Assembly: GCA_907164885.2 (NCBI GenBank)
Contig: OU015490.1
Span: 236,466,622 to 236,530,621 of the forward strand
Source: Dolomedes plantarius
Lineage: Eukaryota > Arthropoda > Arachnida > Araneae > Dolomedidae
Direction of reading: 5' to 3'
DNA length: 64,000 nt
The notes under the pieces were generated by a model, which was not told the DNA's origin, made no database searches, and worked only from the letters and a program-made list of their open reading frames with translations. The translations under genes and the position numbers were made by a program. The first letter of the stretch is position 1; each line of letters begins with the position of its first letter. Shown here piece after piece: positions 1-11,144 of this stretch.

Positions 1-44
1 ACCCTCAGCAACGAAAGCCGTCGCACTACCACAAGGCTACCTCA
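1..44 (-). repeat. tRNA-derived SINE (family 1), head only
   Basis: Read on the minus strand this is the 5' head of the SINE family seen complete at 48412-48753: a box-A-like block (GAGGTAGCCTTGTGGTAG) followed by the CGGCTTTCG segment. The box B and body would lie beyond the left edge of the window. It carries no coding capacity. Confidence 0.7.
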
Positions 45-57
45 AACTCACGTCAAT

Positions 58-1759
58 ACTTATAATTTATAAATCTTTAATCCATTTTTAAGAAAGTTTG
101 TTTTATTTTGTGTTTATTATTTTCAGTTGGGGGAGCATAGTTTTACTGGTAATGTTGGAATTTTTTTTTTGTGTGTGTGTGTGGGGGGGGGGGGGGCTCT
201 GCATTGAATAGTACAGTCAAACTCAGAGTATCAGTGTTGTATTCATTAATTTACATTTCCTGACACTTAAGTAGATTGTATTAATTTAATATTAATTTAT
301 TGCATAATAAAGAGAAGAATTTTTTTTGTTTTAGCTATCAAAATATTTCATAAGTCATTAATTTTACACCATTAGGTTTCACCTTACTTAGGGTTTTATA
401 AAATTGCTTTTGATACAATGCTATTATGAAACTTGTTTTAGCAGTCAAAGTGTTTTTTGTACTTTGTTAATTATTTACTTTCACCTTACTTAAGGCTATG
501 AGAAATCACTTTATATTTAATGACATGCAACTAGTTTTCATGTTTTAGTGAACAAAGTATTTTGCAAGGTTAATTTTTACATATTGAACTTTCACACTAT
601 TTAAACAGTTAATTTACTCTTAGTTTAATGATATCATACTAGGTTTGACTGCCAAAATATTTTATACTTTCTTAAGTTTTACATCTTTAATTTTAATCTT
701 ACTAGAGACCTAGGTTTTCAGTGCTATTTTTTCTAACTTTTGTTTATGTTGCTTGATTTTCAATAAAGTTTATCTTTCTTTTATGAATACGCTTAACTTG
801 CGAGTAATCTTAAACTAATGTTTAGCCATTCTATTCTAAGCATATAGAATTTTTCACATCTAAATTTATACTCCATACACATCAACTTTTATTTGCAGTC
901 TTTCCCTCAATTTTTCTACTTTTAGTCTGCATTGCCCTAGTGTAGCTAATTCAATACAGTAATGATATTTGAAAGAAATTTTAACCCATGGCTGAACAGT
1001 AATGGACACCAAAAATTACTGCCTTCCGGCGACGCATGAAACTGACGTTCTCCCCCCATTTTTTGTCTGATTCTTGACGATTTTACAGCTTTACTGAATT
1101 TGACAGCGTCCCTAAACGAAATACTCAAGGCATTTGGAGTTTATCCATGTACAAGTTTACGTTTGCTAATGCGTTCTTCTCCCTCTGGCATTTTCATTTT
1201 TGAAGATATTTCATTCAAGCACGTGTCAGAGCGATTTGACTCGGAAGTCAAAACAGATTTTAGATTCCAAGCAGATTTTTTTCAAGCATTTTTTTGGAAA
1301 ATTTTACAATTTTCTGTAGTATAAATCTTGGACAAACTATAAAATATGAACTCCCTTATTATAAAGTAACTGAACAATATGGATTTCGTTGGTGCATACA
1401 CTACACATAGACTAGGAAGAATTCAATCTGATTTCAACATTGTACCGAAAAGAAGGTTTATTTTGAGATTAGATAGTTAAAAGTATATTTCTATAAGTAG
1501 TATCCAGATAAAAAAATCAGATTTAGTTATAAATAATGGTAATCATTATAATTACCATAATGGATATTCTATAACTGTGCCCATGTGAATACCTTAATTA
1601 TCTTGATCTTGTAACTTAAATGTGTTCATTATCATTATTATCTTTCTCTGTAAGCTACCCTGAAAACATTCTTGATTTTAAAAGTCTTATTTAATGTACC
1701 AGCTATGTAAACCATGGATAACTGTCACAGGGCTAGTGACATCCGACGGTAAAATGAAA
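58..1759. other. AT-rich stretch without a recognised gene
   Basis: Only T-rich sequence is visible, with a G homopolymer following (TG)n at about 171-197 and a small inverted repeat GGTAAT...ATTACC near 1538-1556. Opposing short open frames at 946-1324 overlap each other and match no family I know. No splice-flanked exon is convincing. Confidence 0.5.
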
Positions 1760-1761
1760 TA

Positions 1762-3217
1762 CACTGGTGTAAGAAATTAAGAGAATTTGAAGACTTGGTC
1801 GATTATCTCTAGAACTACTGTACCGATTTTAATGAAATTTGATATGTACATACATTGCTACAATACAAAACAAATAACCATTCAATAATTGTAATGCACA
1901 CGCATGATCGTGTGTAACACTCGTTGGAGTCGGAAGGTATAAAACAGCGATTGCAGAATAAACAAAAAATTGGGTTAATAGATGGTGTTCTTTTGCAGCA
2001 ATCGGTTAATTTCCAATTTTAACAGTACAAATGAGTAACCACCAACGTTTAGATGATGGAAGGAAGTGGAGAATTGTGGGGAGGCTAGAAGCAGACCAAT
2101 ATCAAGTCCAAATTTGAAGAGAGTTCAATTTGACGCCCAGCGTCGTGTGTAACTTATGGAAACAGTTCCAGGATACCGGATCCATCGAGAGAAATTCTAG
2201 GCAAGGTCGTCTTGTGATCTCTCGTGACTTGTATGCAGCCACAGGAACCCGTGTATCAATGGTGACTGTTTCCAAAAGACTTCATGAGAGAGGGTTGTTT
2301 GCAAGAAGACCTACTGTTTGCGTTCCGCTCACTTCTACGAACAGGAGAATCCGTTTATCATGGTGCAGAGAGCATAGAGATTGGAGTATGGATCAATGGG
2401 CGACCGTTCTCTTCACTGATGAGTCCCGGTTCATCCTAAACACCGATTCTCGCCGTACGTTCATATGGAGAGAACCAGGGACCCGCTACCTACCCTCCAA
2501 TGTCCGCGAAATCGACCATTATGGCGGAGGAGGTTTAATGGTCTGGGCAGGCATCATGTTGGATGGCCGCACACCCCTCTTTGAAAGCATGTCTTTGAAA
2601 GAGGCACTGTGGCATGTGTGGTGTATAGAGATGAGGTCTCGGAACTCTATGTTTGCCTTTTCAGGGGATCAGTTGGCCCTGAGTTCATTTTAATGGACGA
2701 TAACGCGAGGCCACATAGAGCTCTTCTGGTCGACGAATTTCTAGAGAGTGAGGATATTCGCGGATGGATTGGCCAGCCAGATCTCCAGACCTTGACCCTA
2801 TAGAGCATGTCTGGGACGCTCTTGGAAGGGCAATTGCAACTCGCAACCCCCTCCGAGAACCATCCAGGGAATGAAAGCAGCGTTGCTCAACGAGTGGGAC
2901 CAATTGCCACAGGAAATGATAAACTGCCTTATTTCAAGTATGAAATCACGCTGCGAGACCTGCATATCTGTAAGAGGGGACCATACCCCCTATTAACCCA
3001 TCTATTAACCCATTTTTTTGTTTATTCTGCAACCCCTGTTTCATACCTTCCGACTCCAACGAGTGTTACGCACGATCATGCGTGTGTATTACAATTATTG
3101 GATGGTTATTTGCTTTGTATTGTATCAATGTATGTACATATCAAGTTTCATTAAAATCGGTTCATTCTAGAGATAATCGACCAAGTCTGAAAATTCTCTT
3201 AATTTCTTACACCAGTG
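1762..3217 (+). mobile_element. Tc1-like DNA transposon with long terminal inverted repeats
   Basis: The element is bounded by TA dinucleotides (1760-1761 and 3218-3219). The ends CACTGGTGTAAGAAATTAAG and their reverse complement extend as an imperfect inverted repeat of about 220 bp on each side (to about 1984 on the left, from about 3000 on the right), the long-TIR layout known for many Tc1 elements. It encloses one degraded transposase gene on the plus strand. The size of about 1.46 kb suits a Tc1 element with long TIRs. Confidence 0.9.
2031..2990 (+). pseudogene. Tc1 transposase, DD34E type, broken
   Basis: The likely original start is the ATG at 2031, followed by an N-terminal helix-turn-helix region with an in-frame stop near 2117. 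A long open stretch at 2130-2693 carries the first catalytic aspartate in the motif FTDESRF (about 2413-2433) and the GGGGLMVWAGIML block. After a frame change the second aspartate lies in LMDDNARPHRA (near 2690-2720). After another one-base shift the third residue appears as the E of DPIEHVWD (near 2800). Allowing for the shift there are 34 residues between the second D and the E, which is the Tc1 spacing. A segment after the HTH, near the NSRQGR motif, also looks deleted. The enzyme would cut and paste the element; this copy cannot encode it. High similarity to arthropod Tc1 proteins is inferred from motifs, not from a search. Confidence 0.85.
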
Positions 3218-3219
3218 TA

Positions 3220-4044
3220 TACAAAGAATAGGTTATAAAGCATGCATTGGAAAAGACGAGAATTTGAGGAAGAAAGAACAGAAGAAAGGTAGAAGAGGGG
3301 AGAAAAGTTATGGCCGTAATTAAATGGACCACACACAGGAGTTTACAGCCCCAGGCCAGGATGTAAAAGGGTCCAGATCCGTGAGAACGATGAAACAGGG
3401 TTCACGAAGATAGCTACGCCCCTAACTAGGAATGGTCACTAAGGAATTTATAATTAAAAACCCAAGCAAATGAATGCGTGTGAATGTTGTCAGAAAGGGA
3501 ATAGAGACACCAGTGGGATTCGAAAGTGGGCGGAACGAAAAAATTAAGTAAAGGAAGAAATAGGGAGTAAAAGAGGACAGAAGGAGTCTGCTTTACATAT
3601 AGAGATGAACTGACGTAAATGATGCTGGCTTTCTAGATGACTCTGTAGAATGTGAGCAAAGTTAGTTTGCGAATTCGCCGTAGCAAAGGACGGCTGTAGA
3701 AACTAAATCGCAAATATAGAACAGTATTAAAAATGACAGAAGCTGAGATGATAGGTGATAGTGCCATTTGACGTATATATGTGACCAGAAGGATGACGGA
3801 GTAGAAGTGACCGATGAAGAAAGATAAGTGATAGAAAGAGAGTGCCGATGAAGATAGCTAAGCGTCAGCCCAACCCGTCCCCCCCAGGAATCAACTTAAG
3901 CCTTGCGGTACAACCATTGAGATGCCAAAGACCATGCTAATATTGCCAGATGACAGATTTACTTCAGTGTCTGACGAAACATCAAACGGAGGTAATGTCT
4001 GTAATTTCCCAATTTGTCATAAGCCATGCTGCCTTGTCCTAATT
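3220..4044. other. Purine-rich stretch, no gene seen
   Basis: From about 3236 to 3860 the plus strand is strongly biased to A and G, in contrast to the AT-rich surroundings. No open frame of note and no repeat boundary was found. It could be an old retroelement untranslated region, but nothing proves that. Confidence 0.4.
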
Positions 4045-4182
4045 TTAGACAGTATTGACACCGTGGATGAAGAGATGCTGTCTAAAACCTATTTAATACT
4101 TATCTTTTCATGTTTTTATTTCTTGACTGCAAGTAGTTTTATAGCTCATACTGGTTTTTCACTTTCAACTTTGTCTTTTATA
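4045..4182 (+). repeat. Dispersed repeat module A, copy 1
   Basis: About 138 bp that recur at 36003-36135. Shared blocks include TTTAGACAGTATTGACACCG, GATGAAGA, GCTGTC, CTGCAAGTAG and ACTGGTTTT. In both places the module is followed closely by TA-rich sequence. The segment can pair locally (GACAGTATTGACACC against GATGCTGTC). Class unknown; a retroelement 3' end with a microsatellite tail is one possibility. Confidence 0.6.
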
Positions 4183-4190
4183 TACATATA

Positions 4191-4363
4191 CAGTGGAATC
4201 TCGATCTATCGTTTTCCAAGGGACCGATAGAAATGAACGATAAATGCTGTAAAACGATAGATGCGGGAACATAACAACGAAATAGGATCGTTGAGACTGG
4301 ACAAAATGAACGACGCATACGGAAAAACGATTGATCCGAAAACGATCGATCGAGATTCCACTG
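4191..4363. mobile_element. Pogo/Tigger-like MITE (CAGTGGAATC ends)
   Basis: A 173-bp element with inverted ends CAGTGGAATCTCGATCTATC and its near-perfect complement at 4340-4363, flanked by TA on both sides. It has no coding capacity and would depend on a transposase made elsewhere. A (TA)n array begins directly at its right edge. Confidence 0.8.
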
Positions 4364-4390
4364 TATATATATATATATATATATATATAT

Positions 4391-5152
4391 GTTCTTAATG
4401 TCAATAAATTGGTTTGTTATTTAAACTCAGAATGATAGTTTGAATGTCACAACGAATTAATCGATGTACTAACACTATACGAAAAGGGGTTGATCGTGAT
4501 TATACGGAATATATTGATTCTTTGATAATTTATATTAATAATTAATTAATTTAATTTAATGCAAATAAATCTATCCGTCACAATAACTTATATTACATTA
4601 CCAATGTTAAGGATAAAGCAATAATAATGATAAAACTCTGAAGTTTGTAGAACAAGGTTTCTTTTTCTAGACGAATTATCTCAATTCTAAAACACTATGC
4701 TCAGATGTTGAAGATTTCATTTAATAACTACCACCACACTGGTAAGATCTTTGTAAAAAACTTCAAAACCTATAAAATGGCTTTCTAGGTCATTTTAGAG
4801 CAGTTTAGGGAACAAGGGTGCGTCACTACCAGGTAGACACGAAAGAATAATCAAAACAGTGGGTTGAAGCAGATGAATCTGCACCAAAGATAGCGAAAAT
4901 GGGTCCATCAACAAGAAAGGTTACAGCCATTGTTTTTGAAACGTCCATGGTTATAACCTTTATTCAATACTTAAAAACATAATCTGTCTAAATTTATCTT
5001 TAACTTTCAGTTTACTTAGAGTTCTATAAAATAACTTTTGATATAATGATATGGAACTTATTTTATCTGTCAAACGTTTTTCTTAAAACTGATTATGTAG
5101 AAATATAAAAAAGATTTTTATTTTTAAAAAGTTCCCTTTCTTTCTTTTCCGA

Positions 5153-5156
<4 letters not shown>
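4391..5156. other. AT-rich stretch, nothing recognised
   Basis: No open frame, tandem repeat or element boundary could be supported here. Confidence 0.4.

Positions 5157-5222
<66 letters not shown>
5157..5222. repeat. (TA)n microsatellite, about 33 units
   Basis: An uninterrupted TA array of about 66 bp, 75 bp upstream of a mariner relic. Confidence 0.95.
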
Positions 5223-5225
<3 letters not shown>

Positions 5226-5296
5226 TCGAGTTAAAAAAATCACCGGAGATAATATGCAACTTTACTGGATAATTTAAATAGTGAAATAAAGAGAAA

Positions 5297-5763
5297 ATGG
5301 CCACAGTCAGCGAAAAAAAGAAGAAAAAGAACTTTTTTCATCATGACAATGCTCCGGCTCATTCAAATACGATTGCGGTGCACAACTGTTCTAATAACTC
5401 GAACAGTTATTCGACCAGTTTTTTTCCCGCGCAAGCGAAATTGTTCCCTACCCTCTGCATTCTGCAGATTTGGCTCTCTCCTCCCGCGCTGATTTCTACT
5501 TGTTCCCAAATGCGAAAACAATTCTTGGAGAGTAGAAATTTGCCTCAAATGCCGAAGTGATTAGCGGAACAAACGCTTATTTTGCAGAGCAAGTTTTACT
5601 TTATGCTGGGGTTAAAAATTTTGAAAATCGTTGGATCAAATGTATGTATCAAATGTATCAATCCAATACAACTGAAGTCAGATTATGTGGGAAAATAAAT
5701 AAAAATTTAAAAAAATATTTATAGTTTCCATTATTTTTGAACGAATTCAGCAAACAGCCCTCG
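5297..5763 (+). pseudogene. Mariner transposase relic, C-terminal part, 5'-truncated
   Basis: The frame beginning at 5297 contains the second catalytic block FFHHDNAPAHSN. After frame changes the sequence continues with DFYLFPN (third catalytic D), KFASNAEVISGTNAYFAEQ and ENRWIKC, the usual mariner C-terminus, with a TAG stop inside. The 3' inverted end reads, on the minus strand, CGAGGGCTGTTTGCTGAATT, followed by TA at 5764-5765. No matching 5' end exists: about two thirds of the gene is gone. It is a dead copy. Confidence 0.8.
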
Positions 5764-5765
5764 TA

Positions 5766-5768
<3 letters not shown>

Positions 5769-5819
<51 letters not shown>

Positions 5820-5820
5820 C
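5769..5820. repeat. (AC)n(AT)n microsatellite
   Basis: About 17 AC units run into about 9 AT units, just outside the mariner relic's 3' end. Confidence 0.95.
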
Positions 5821-5834
5821 ATAAGATATGGATA

Positions 5835-6980
5835 TGGATGCCGAGATATGCTTAATTATGCAATTTAGTAAACGTAATGTTTTAATATTTATCTGGTAGA
5901 TATTTTGAGAGAAAGCAAGTGAATATATTTGTAATGGTTGAAGATGTACAGGGTGGTTATAATTAAACTTTCCCTATAATCAGCATCCTACAGTTCAAAC
6001 GGGTAAACGGAATATAAACACATTCTGTATGTAGACTACACACAAGATGAGCTCACAGAAGTTCGAAAAAAAAGTTCAGAAATGTCCACCAGATGGCGCT
6101 TTTCATGGAAAAACATTAAATTTAACAAAATAAGCGTTCAAAACGGAATGCATAAACAATATTAACAATTCAGAACAAGATTTAGAAGTAATGCACTGTA
6201 AAACCGGGAAAGGGCGTTGGTTCTAGGGGGAAAAATCTCGAGATTTGCATGCGTGCAAAGAAGAGGAAGCGTTATGCAAAACATGTCTCGTTTATCGTGG
6301 GGATGTTGCGACGTTGGATGACTTAAAGAGGTCCATTAAGCTTCATGTGCGAAACATCACAACTGATCAGTTACGATCTGCTGTTGAACACACTGTCCAT
6401 CGCCTTGAAACTTGCCTTGAAACTGCAGGTGACTAACGGTGATCACATTGAACACCTTTCATTACATTGTCCTGGACACGATTAACAACTGCTCCTGTTG
6501 TGACATTTCGTCAAAATTTGTACCCGTTTCTGCAAACTCAACTGTTTTTTTTTTTTTTACTCAAACAGCAAAGGCGTGTCCTGTTATTTATTTGCTTACC
6601 TTTATTTAATGTGGTTCGATGACAAGGTGATCAAAAACTAGTCAATAAATGTTTATGTATTCCGTTTTGGTTGCTTACTTTATTAAATTTTATGGTTTAC
6701 CATGAAAAGCGCCCTCTGATGGACGTTTTTGAACTAAATTTTTATTTTTCGAAATTCCGTGAGCGCATCTCGTGTATAGTCTATATAGCCAATGTGGTTG
6801 CATTCCGTTGACCCGTTTTAGCTGTAGGATGTTGTTTATAGTTGAAGTTTAATTATAACCTCCCTGTACTTCTTTAACCATTACAAATAATTTGACTTGC
6901 TTTCCCTCAACATTGCTACCAGAAAAATATTAAGACATTACTTTTACTAAATTACATAATTAAACACATCTCTGCTACCC
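5835..6980. repeat. Long palindrome (fold-back element) interrupted at its centre
   Basis: The 114 bp left of the inner transposon (5835-5948) align with the reverse complement of the 114 bp to its right (6867-6980) at roughly 85 percent identity. Blocks such as AATTTAGTAAA, GGTAGCAATGTTGA/GGTAGATATTTTGA and TTTGTAATGGTT are shared. These arms lie outside the TA-bounded element at 5949-6866. They look like a separate fold-back or MITE-type repeat with the transposon in its loop. Confidence 0.75.
5949..6866 (+). mobile_element. DDE_3/DUF4817-type transposon, internally deleted (CAGGGTGG ends)
   Basis: A 918-bp element flanked by TA (5947-5948, 6867-6868) with ends CAGGGTGGTTATAATTAAAC and its complement. 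The inverted repeat runs inward for over 150 bp, including a block around ATGGCGCTTTTCATGG / CCATGAAAAGCGCCCTC. Inside, 6245-6436 keeps only the transposase C-terminus: VYRGDVATLDDLKRSIKLHV, RNITTDQLRSAVEHTVHR, then HIEHL after a frame break. That tail is typical of arthropod Tc1/mariner-related transposases annotated as DUF4817/DDE_3. The catalytic domain is missing. The same family appears at 34588-35497, and related tails occur at 56886 and 63590. Confidence 0.8.
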
Positions 6981-7483
6981 AGCGTAATGTGAATGAAGAA
7001 ACTCATATTAAAATTTTCATTAAAATATTGCTGCAGCGTCGACTTTGAACAGGAAGAATATGAAACGCTCTACAGCTATTTACGTAATCGAGGCAATCAA
7101 AAATTATACTGCTGAATATAATATTCAAGGCATATCCACCTCTTTTCAAGAAAATTCTCCAGTAAAAAAGAAATAGAACCCAACACATTTTTATTTGTAT
7201 AAATGAGATCTTTCAAAAGAAAAGTCACAGAACTATTCAAACTAGGAAGTTTACAACAACCTGAACATTTTTTTAGGGTACGATTACATAAGAGATTGAA
7301 GCTCCTCAGCAGGAATTTTAAGGCAGTGAAGAGGACTTACGAAATCCTACAATTGTATTTGAAAAATCGGTTACACTCCTCAATGTTTTAGCAATTTAAA
7401 TGGTGAAATACTATAACAAATTTGCATTGTTAACGAACATGATGTTTGAAATAGGTATTTGTATATTTATGTTATAGAACTAA
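6981..7483. other. AT-rich stretch, no supported gene
   Basis: A 62-codon open frame at 7203-7391 (lysine- and leucine-rich) has no recognisable domain and no supporting context; I do not call it a gene. Confidence 0.4.
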
Positions 7484-8454
7484 GAATCATTGTTACCTTT
7501 TATAACAGAAAGGGGCATACGTCAAGGAGATTCACTTGCTTGCTTTCTATTCAATTTCGCGTTAGAAAAGTGCTTTAGAGACAGTGGATTACACCGAAGA
7601 GGCACTCTGCGGAATAAGTCACTGCAAATATTGGCCTATGCGGATGATATAGATATTATTGGAAGGTCAGAAAGATCAGTAAAAGAGGCTTTTTCAGCCA
7701 TCGAATCCTCCGCTACAAATATGGGCCTCACTGTCAATTAGGATAAAACTAAAGTTATGGAATTCTCACCCTCCAGTGTAAACTATAACAACCCTTTGTG
7801 CATTAAGGGTTACACTTTTGAAAAGGTTGATGAATCTAAATACCTTGGCACTATAATTAATGACAAAAATAAATTCAGATCAGAAATTGATAACAGAATC
7901 AAAATGGCTAATAAATGCTTCTTTGGGCTGAGAAGACAATTGAGATCTAATCTTATCAGTCGCAAAACTAAACTAAGAATTTATAAGACACTAATACTAC
8001 CTGTCTTACTTTACGCAAGTGAAACATGGACCTTGAGCGTAGACACGCAGCGATCACTGGACATGTTTGAGAGAAAAATCCTCAGGGCTATCTTTGTCCT
8101 AGTTCAGGAAGAGGGACGTTGGAGAATCAGATATAATTTTGAACTGTATAAGCTTTTTAGGCAATCACAAATAACACAATCCATCCATAGTAACAGATTA
8201 AGGTTGATTGGCCATGTTTGGAGAAGCTCGGAAGATAATCCCACTAAGATCTTGACATTTAAAAATCCTGAGGGATCCCGAGCTAGAGGTAGACCACCTA
8301 CTAGATGGCTAAATGGCGTTGAAAAAGACTTGAAGAATTTGAAAGTTAAAAATTGGAGAGGAGTCGCTGATAGAAGACGCTGGAAGGAGCGCGGGGTTGA
8401 GGCAGTCAGGGTCTGTAGGAGGCTGTTGTGCTTTTGAAGAAGAAGAAGAAGAAG
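7484..8454 (+). mobile_element. 5'-truncated non-LTR retrotransposon (LINE), reverse transcriptase end
   Basis: The copy begins inside the reverse transcriptase palm with ERGIRQGDSLACFLFN and the catalytic box AYADD, then KYLGTIINDK (thumb region) and LPVLLYASETWTL. It ends with a GHVWR...GRPPTRWLNGVEKDL tail domain common in RTE/CR1-like LINEs. Codons 7490-8437 are in one frame, interrupted only by a TAG at 7739-7741 where the family would have a sense codon. The stop is TGA at 8435-8437, followed by a (GAA)n tail. Endonuclease and the 5' half are absent, as expected from target-primed reverse transcription that stopped early. The exact clade cannot be fixed by eye. Confidence 0.85.
7490..8437 (+). 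pseudogene. LINE reverse transcriptase fragment with one in-frame stop
   Basis: Two open stretches (7490-7741 and 7757-8437) share a frame and read as one protein of about 315 residues through a single TAG. The polymerase motif AYADDIDIIG is intact. In a live element this enzyme copies LINE RNA at the nicked target and often serves SINEs too. With the N-terminus missing and a stop present it is inactive. Only one disabling point change in nearly 1 kb suggests a fairly young insertion. Confidence 0.85.
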
Positions 8455-8455
8455 A

Positions 8456-8703
8456 CATGTTGTTGTTGTTGTTGTTGTCGTTATATTTGCTAATGCCCCT
8501 TGGCTGGAAGTGCTCCAGACCAAGTCGATGTAAACTTTGCGGGCTGAGGAGTGTGGCCCTGGTTTACAATAGCACGAGGGTCGGAGTCCGTCTGTGGATT
8601 TAATGTACCCATATCACGAATGTATTTAATGGCTCTTGTCTGGATTTGAATCCAGCATCCTCGGTGCCGAAAGCCGCCGCCGCGTTATCACTAAGCTACC
8701 TCA
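8456..8703 (-). repeat. tRNA-derived SINE (family 1), full-length, minus strand
   Basis: On the minus strand: head GAGGTAGCTTAGTGATAACG (box A region), box B region GGATTCAAATCCAG, body, then GACTCCGACCCTCGTG, CTTGGTCTGGAG, GGGGCATTAG and a CAAC-rich tail ((AAC)n). It sits directly in the (GAA)n tail of the LINE. Transcription in life would be by RNA polymerase III from the internal boxes. Confidence 0.8.
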
Positions 8704-10018
8704 GGTCCATTAAAATTAATGTTATACATAAGAATTAGGGGTTGGAGAAGCTGCGTGAAACGGCCTTATATCCTGAAGGTTGAGTGAAATCATTCCTCCA
8801 AAATTGTTCAGTATGTTGTAACAGATTTATCTTCATTGTCCTAAATGCAACAAAAATGTGTCTATCAATCGTGACGGAAATATTTTACAAGCAAGAAATA
8901 GTTCGAATATAATGCAAAAAATAAATGAAAAACTACAGGTGTTCTCTCCTCTTCATAGCATGTCGTAAAAAGCCTATATCAAGTGAAACATTTTCATTCA
9001 ATCAGTGGGCAGTAAGACACCAGATCATTTGATTCCAAGATTTTTTTTTATATTTCATGTAACTCCACAATGAAACAATATTAATGCAAGTGCCTGAAAT
9101 TCAGTGATCCTATCTATTCCAACAAAGACTTCTTAACTTGAAAAAACTTTGCTTTCCATTAATTCGTAACATGATTCTAGGATGTTTTCGTGATCGACTA
9201 ACTGAGTGAAAAATATTGCTATCGATTTGAAATGCCAGTGACTCAACGCTAAAATAACGATAAAATTTCGTGATCTACAGTCTCTCAAAAATACAAAAGA
9301 AAGAATGCAACTAATACAAGACATTAAAAGATTTACCACAAAATTTAAAATTATTAGTTTGAAAATTCTTCGACTTAAATCATCTTCAGCTAAAAATAAT
9401 TTATTAAATGTTGAAATGAAACAATTAGAATTCTATTCATTCGAATATATTCATAATTTTTTTCCAGATATCTTTACTATAGCAATATCATTTTATGATT
9501 GGAATGAATGTGATTCAATCACTCTGTAAGACCATTCATATTCAGACTAAAATATTTTTGAAAATTTTAGAATCACATAGTTCAAAATTTTGTAAAAATC
9601 GGAAGAAACTTAAAGTTTAATTTTAAATATTATTTTAGTCTTGCTGATTTATATTCACATTACTATAAACAAATGATAGTCCGAAATAAGATATATCTAG
9701 AAATATTTGTTCAACATTATCGGAAGAAATTTGAGACAATATTATTTTTCAAATATCTGTGGATTATTGTATTTCTTGAATTTTTTTCTGAATGTATTAT
9801 GATTTAAAGATTTAGATTTGATTGGAATGATCAAATGATAATACCTTGCACGATGTTTCTGCACAAATTTAGTTTTATCGGATAATCAGAAAATGAGATA
9901 TCGATTTAAAATTTGCAAAAAATCCTTAAGTTAAAATATTGCTGGTACAGGGATCAAGAAAAATTTATTTTATGTCAACAGTAATTATAATATAACATTA
10001 ATTACTGAAGTTGCATTA
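8704..10018. other. AT-rich stretch, nothing recognised
   Basis: Short open frames here (for example 9305-9529) are AT-rich and featureless. No repeat edges were seen. Confidence 0.4.
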
Positions 10019-10064
10019 AAAAGTTTTTAACGATCAATCAATATATATATATATATATATATAT

Positions 10065-10348
10065 TAAAAAAAACTCACGGCGCAACAGTCCGATGTGGAC
10101 CAGGGCCGGCGGTACCCATCTCCGCTTTCGTAACCGTGGGCTTGGGGTGCCATACAGCATATGTCACCCCAGTCAGGTGGTCAACCTGACGTGGGACCCC
10201 CAGAGTTTAGTTCCCAAGCATGCTTGGTCCTCATTTTATCGACCCACTGAAGGGATGAAAGGCTGAGTCGATCTTGCCCAGTCACAGGGTTGAACCCTGG
10301 ACCTGTGGGATGGCAGCTTGACGCTTTTAACCACTACGCCACCGGGTT
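10065..10348 (-). repeat. tRNA-derived SINE (family 3), minus strand, inside a (TA)n array
   Basis: On the minus strand the head reads ACCCGGTGGCGTAGTGGTTA (box A) and CCAGGGTTCAACCCTG (box B), like a tRNA gene, followed by an unrelated body and an A-rich 3' tail. (TA)n arrays flank it on both sides (10020-10044 and 10362-10395), so it inserted into the microsatellite. The body shows no similarity to SINE families 1 or 2. Confidence 0.8.
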
Positions 10349-10356
10349 TATTTATA

Positions 10357-10361
<5 letters not shown>

Positions 10362-10417
<56 letters not shown>
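10362..10417. repeat. (TA)n(TG)n microsatellite
   Basis: About 17 TA units followed by about 11 TG units. Confidence 0.95.
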
Positions 10418-10439
10418 AAGTAAGCAAGTGATTGCCCCA

Positions 10440-11144
10440 CTATTATTAATTGTCCTAATATAACGCGTATTCTAAATTATCCTGTTATCGTTTCAATAAA
10501 GTACAGTCCATTTTCCAAATTGCGACCTAGGAATTGACCAACTAACCAATTATATTATCCCGTAAACACGCGCGCACGAAACATTAAAGTTACTTTTAGA
10601 CATGATTCAGAACTGGGTGAGTATGATACGTCGTTTGACTCATATACCACATAATCATGGTCAGCCAATTCAAAGAATTTTAGACACCTAATGGCAGGGT
10701 CACGAACCCTTGGTATATAAGGTAGAACAACAACGTTCCCGGGGTTTTCTGTCTGCTTCCGTGCTATCTCGTCCTGTGTGTCGCTCTGCTGTACCGTCGC
10801 CGCCGCTGTCCATTCCTTTATGTTGTGTCCAGTATATTCAAGTTCGGCAAGTCCTGGCCTAGTTTGCTTGTGCCTAAGTGTCAAATTATCTGATGTAAAG
10901 TTACTGTGCTGAAATCTCTTGTGCGGTGAGCTGTCTTCGTTATTCGGATTAATAAAAATATTTCACGGACTTATGTGTGAAATATTTGTTTCGCATATTT
11001 GTTGTGCGAGCTCTCCAATATGTTCCTGCTCGTTTACAACGACTACCATCAACCGTAATGCCTGCTTTGAGTATTCCCGAATCTTGTATGCACCATATCC
11101 TCCATGATGTGAATATTTCCCCCCCCCATATATATGTATATATA
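10440..11144 (+). other. Possible old LTR or promoter-like segment, unproven
   Basis: This stretch is richer in GC than its surroundings. It has a TATATAA box at 10714-10720 and an AATAAA at about 10949, spaced as in an LTR (U3-R-U5). I could not find TG...CA ends with a target duplication, nor an internal retroelement beside it. A C homopolymer lies at about 11120-11127. Confidence 0.25.

Noticed and set aside
946..1324. Possible host exon on either strand
   Set aside because: Frames overlap in opposite directions, no splice pattern or known domain; insufficient support.
8104..8603. Minus-strand frame with threonine and leucine runs, and a plus-strand frame with Glu/Leu runs
   Set aside because: They translate the (GAA)n and (TTG)n tails at the LINE-SINE junction.
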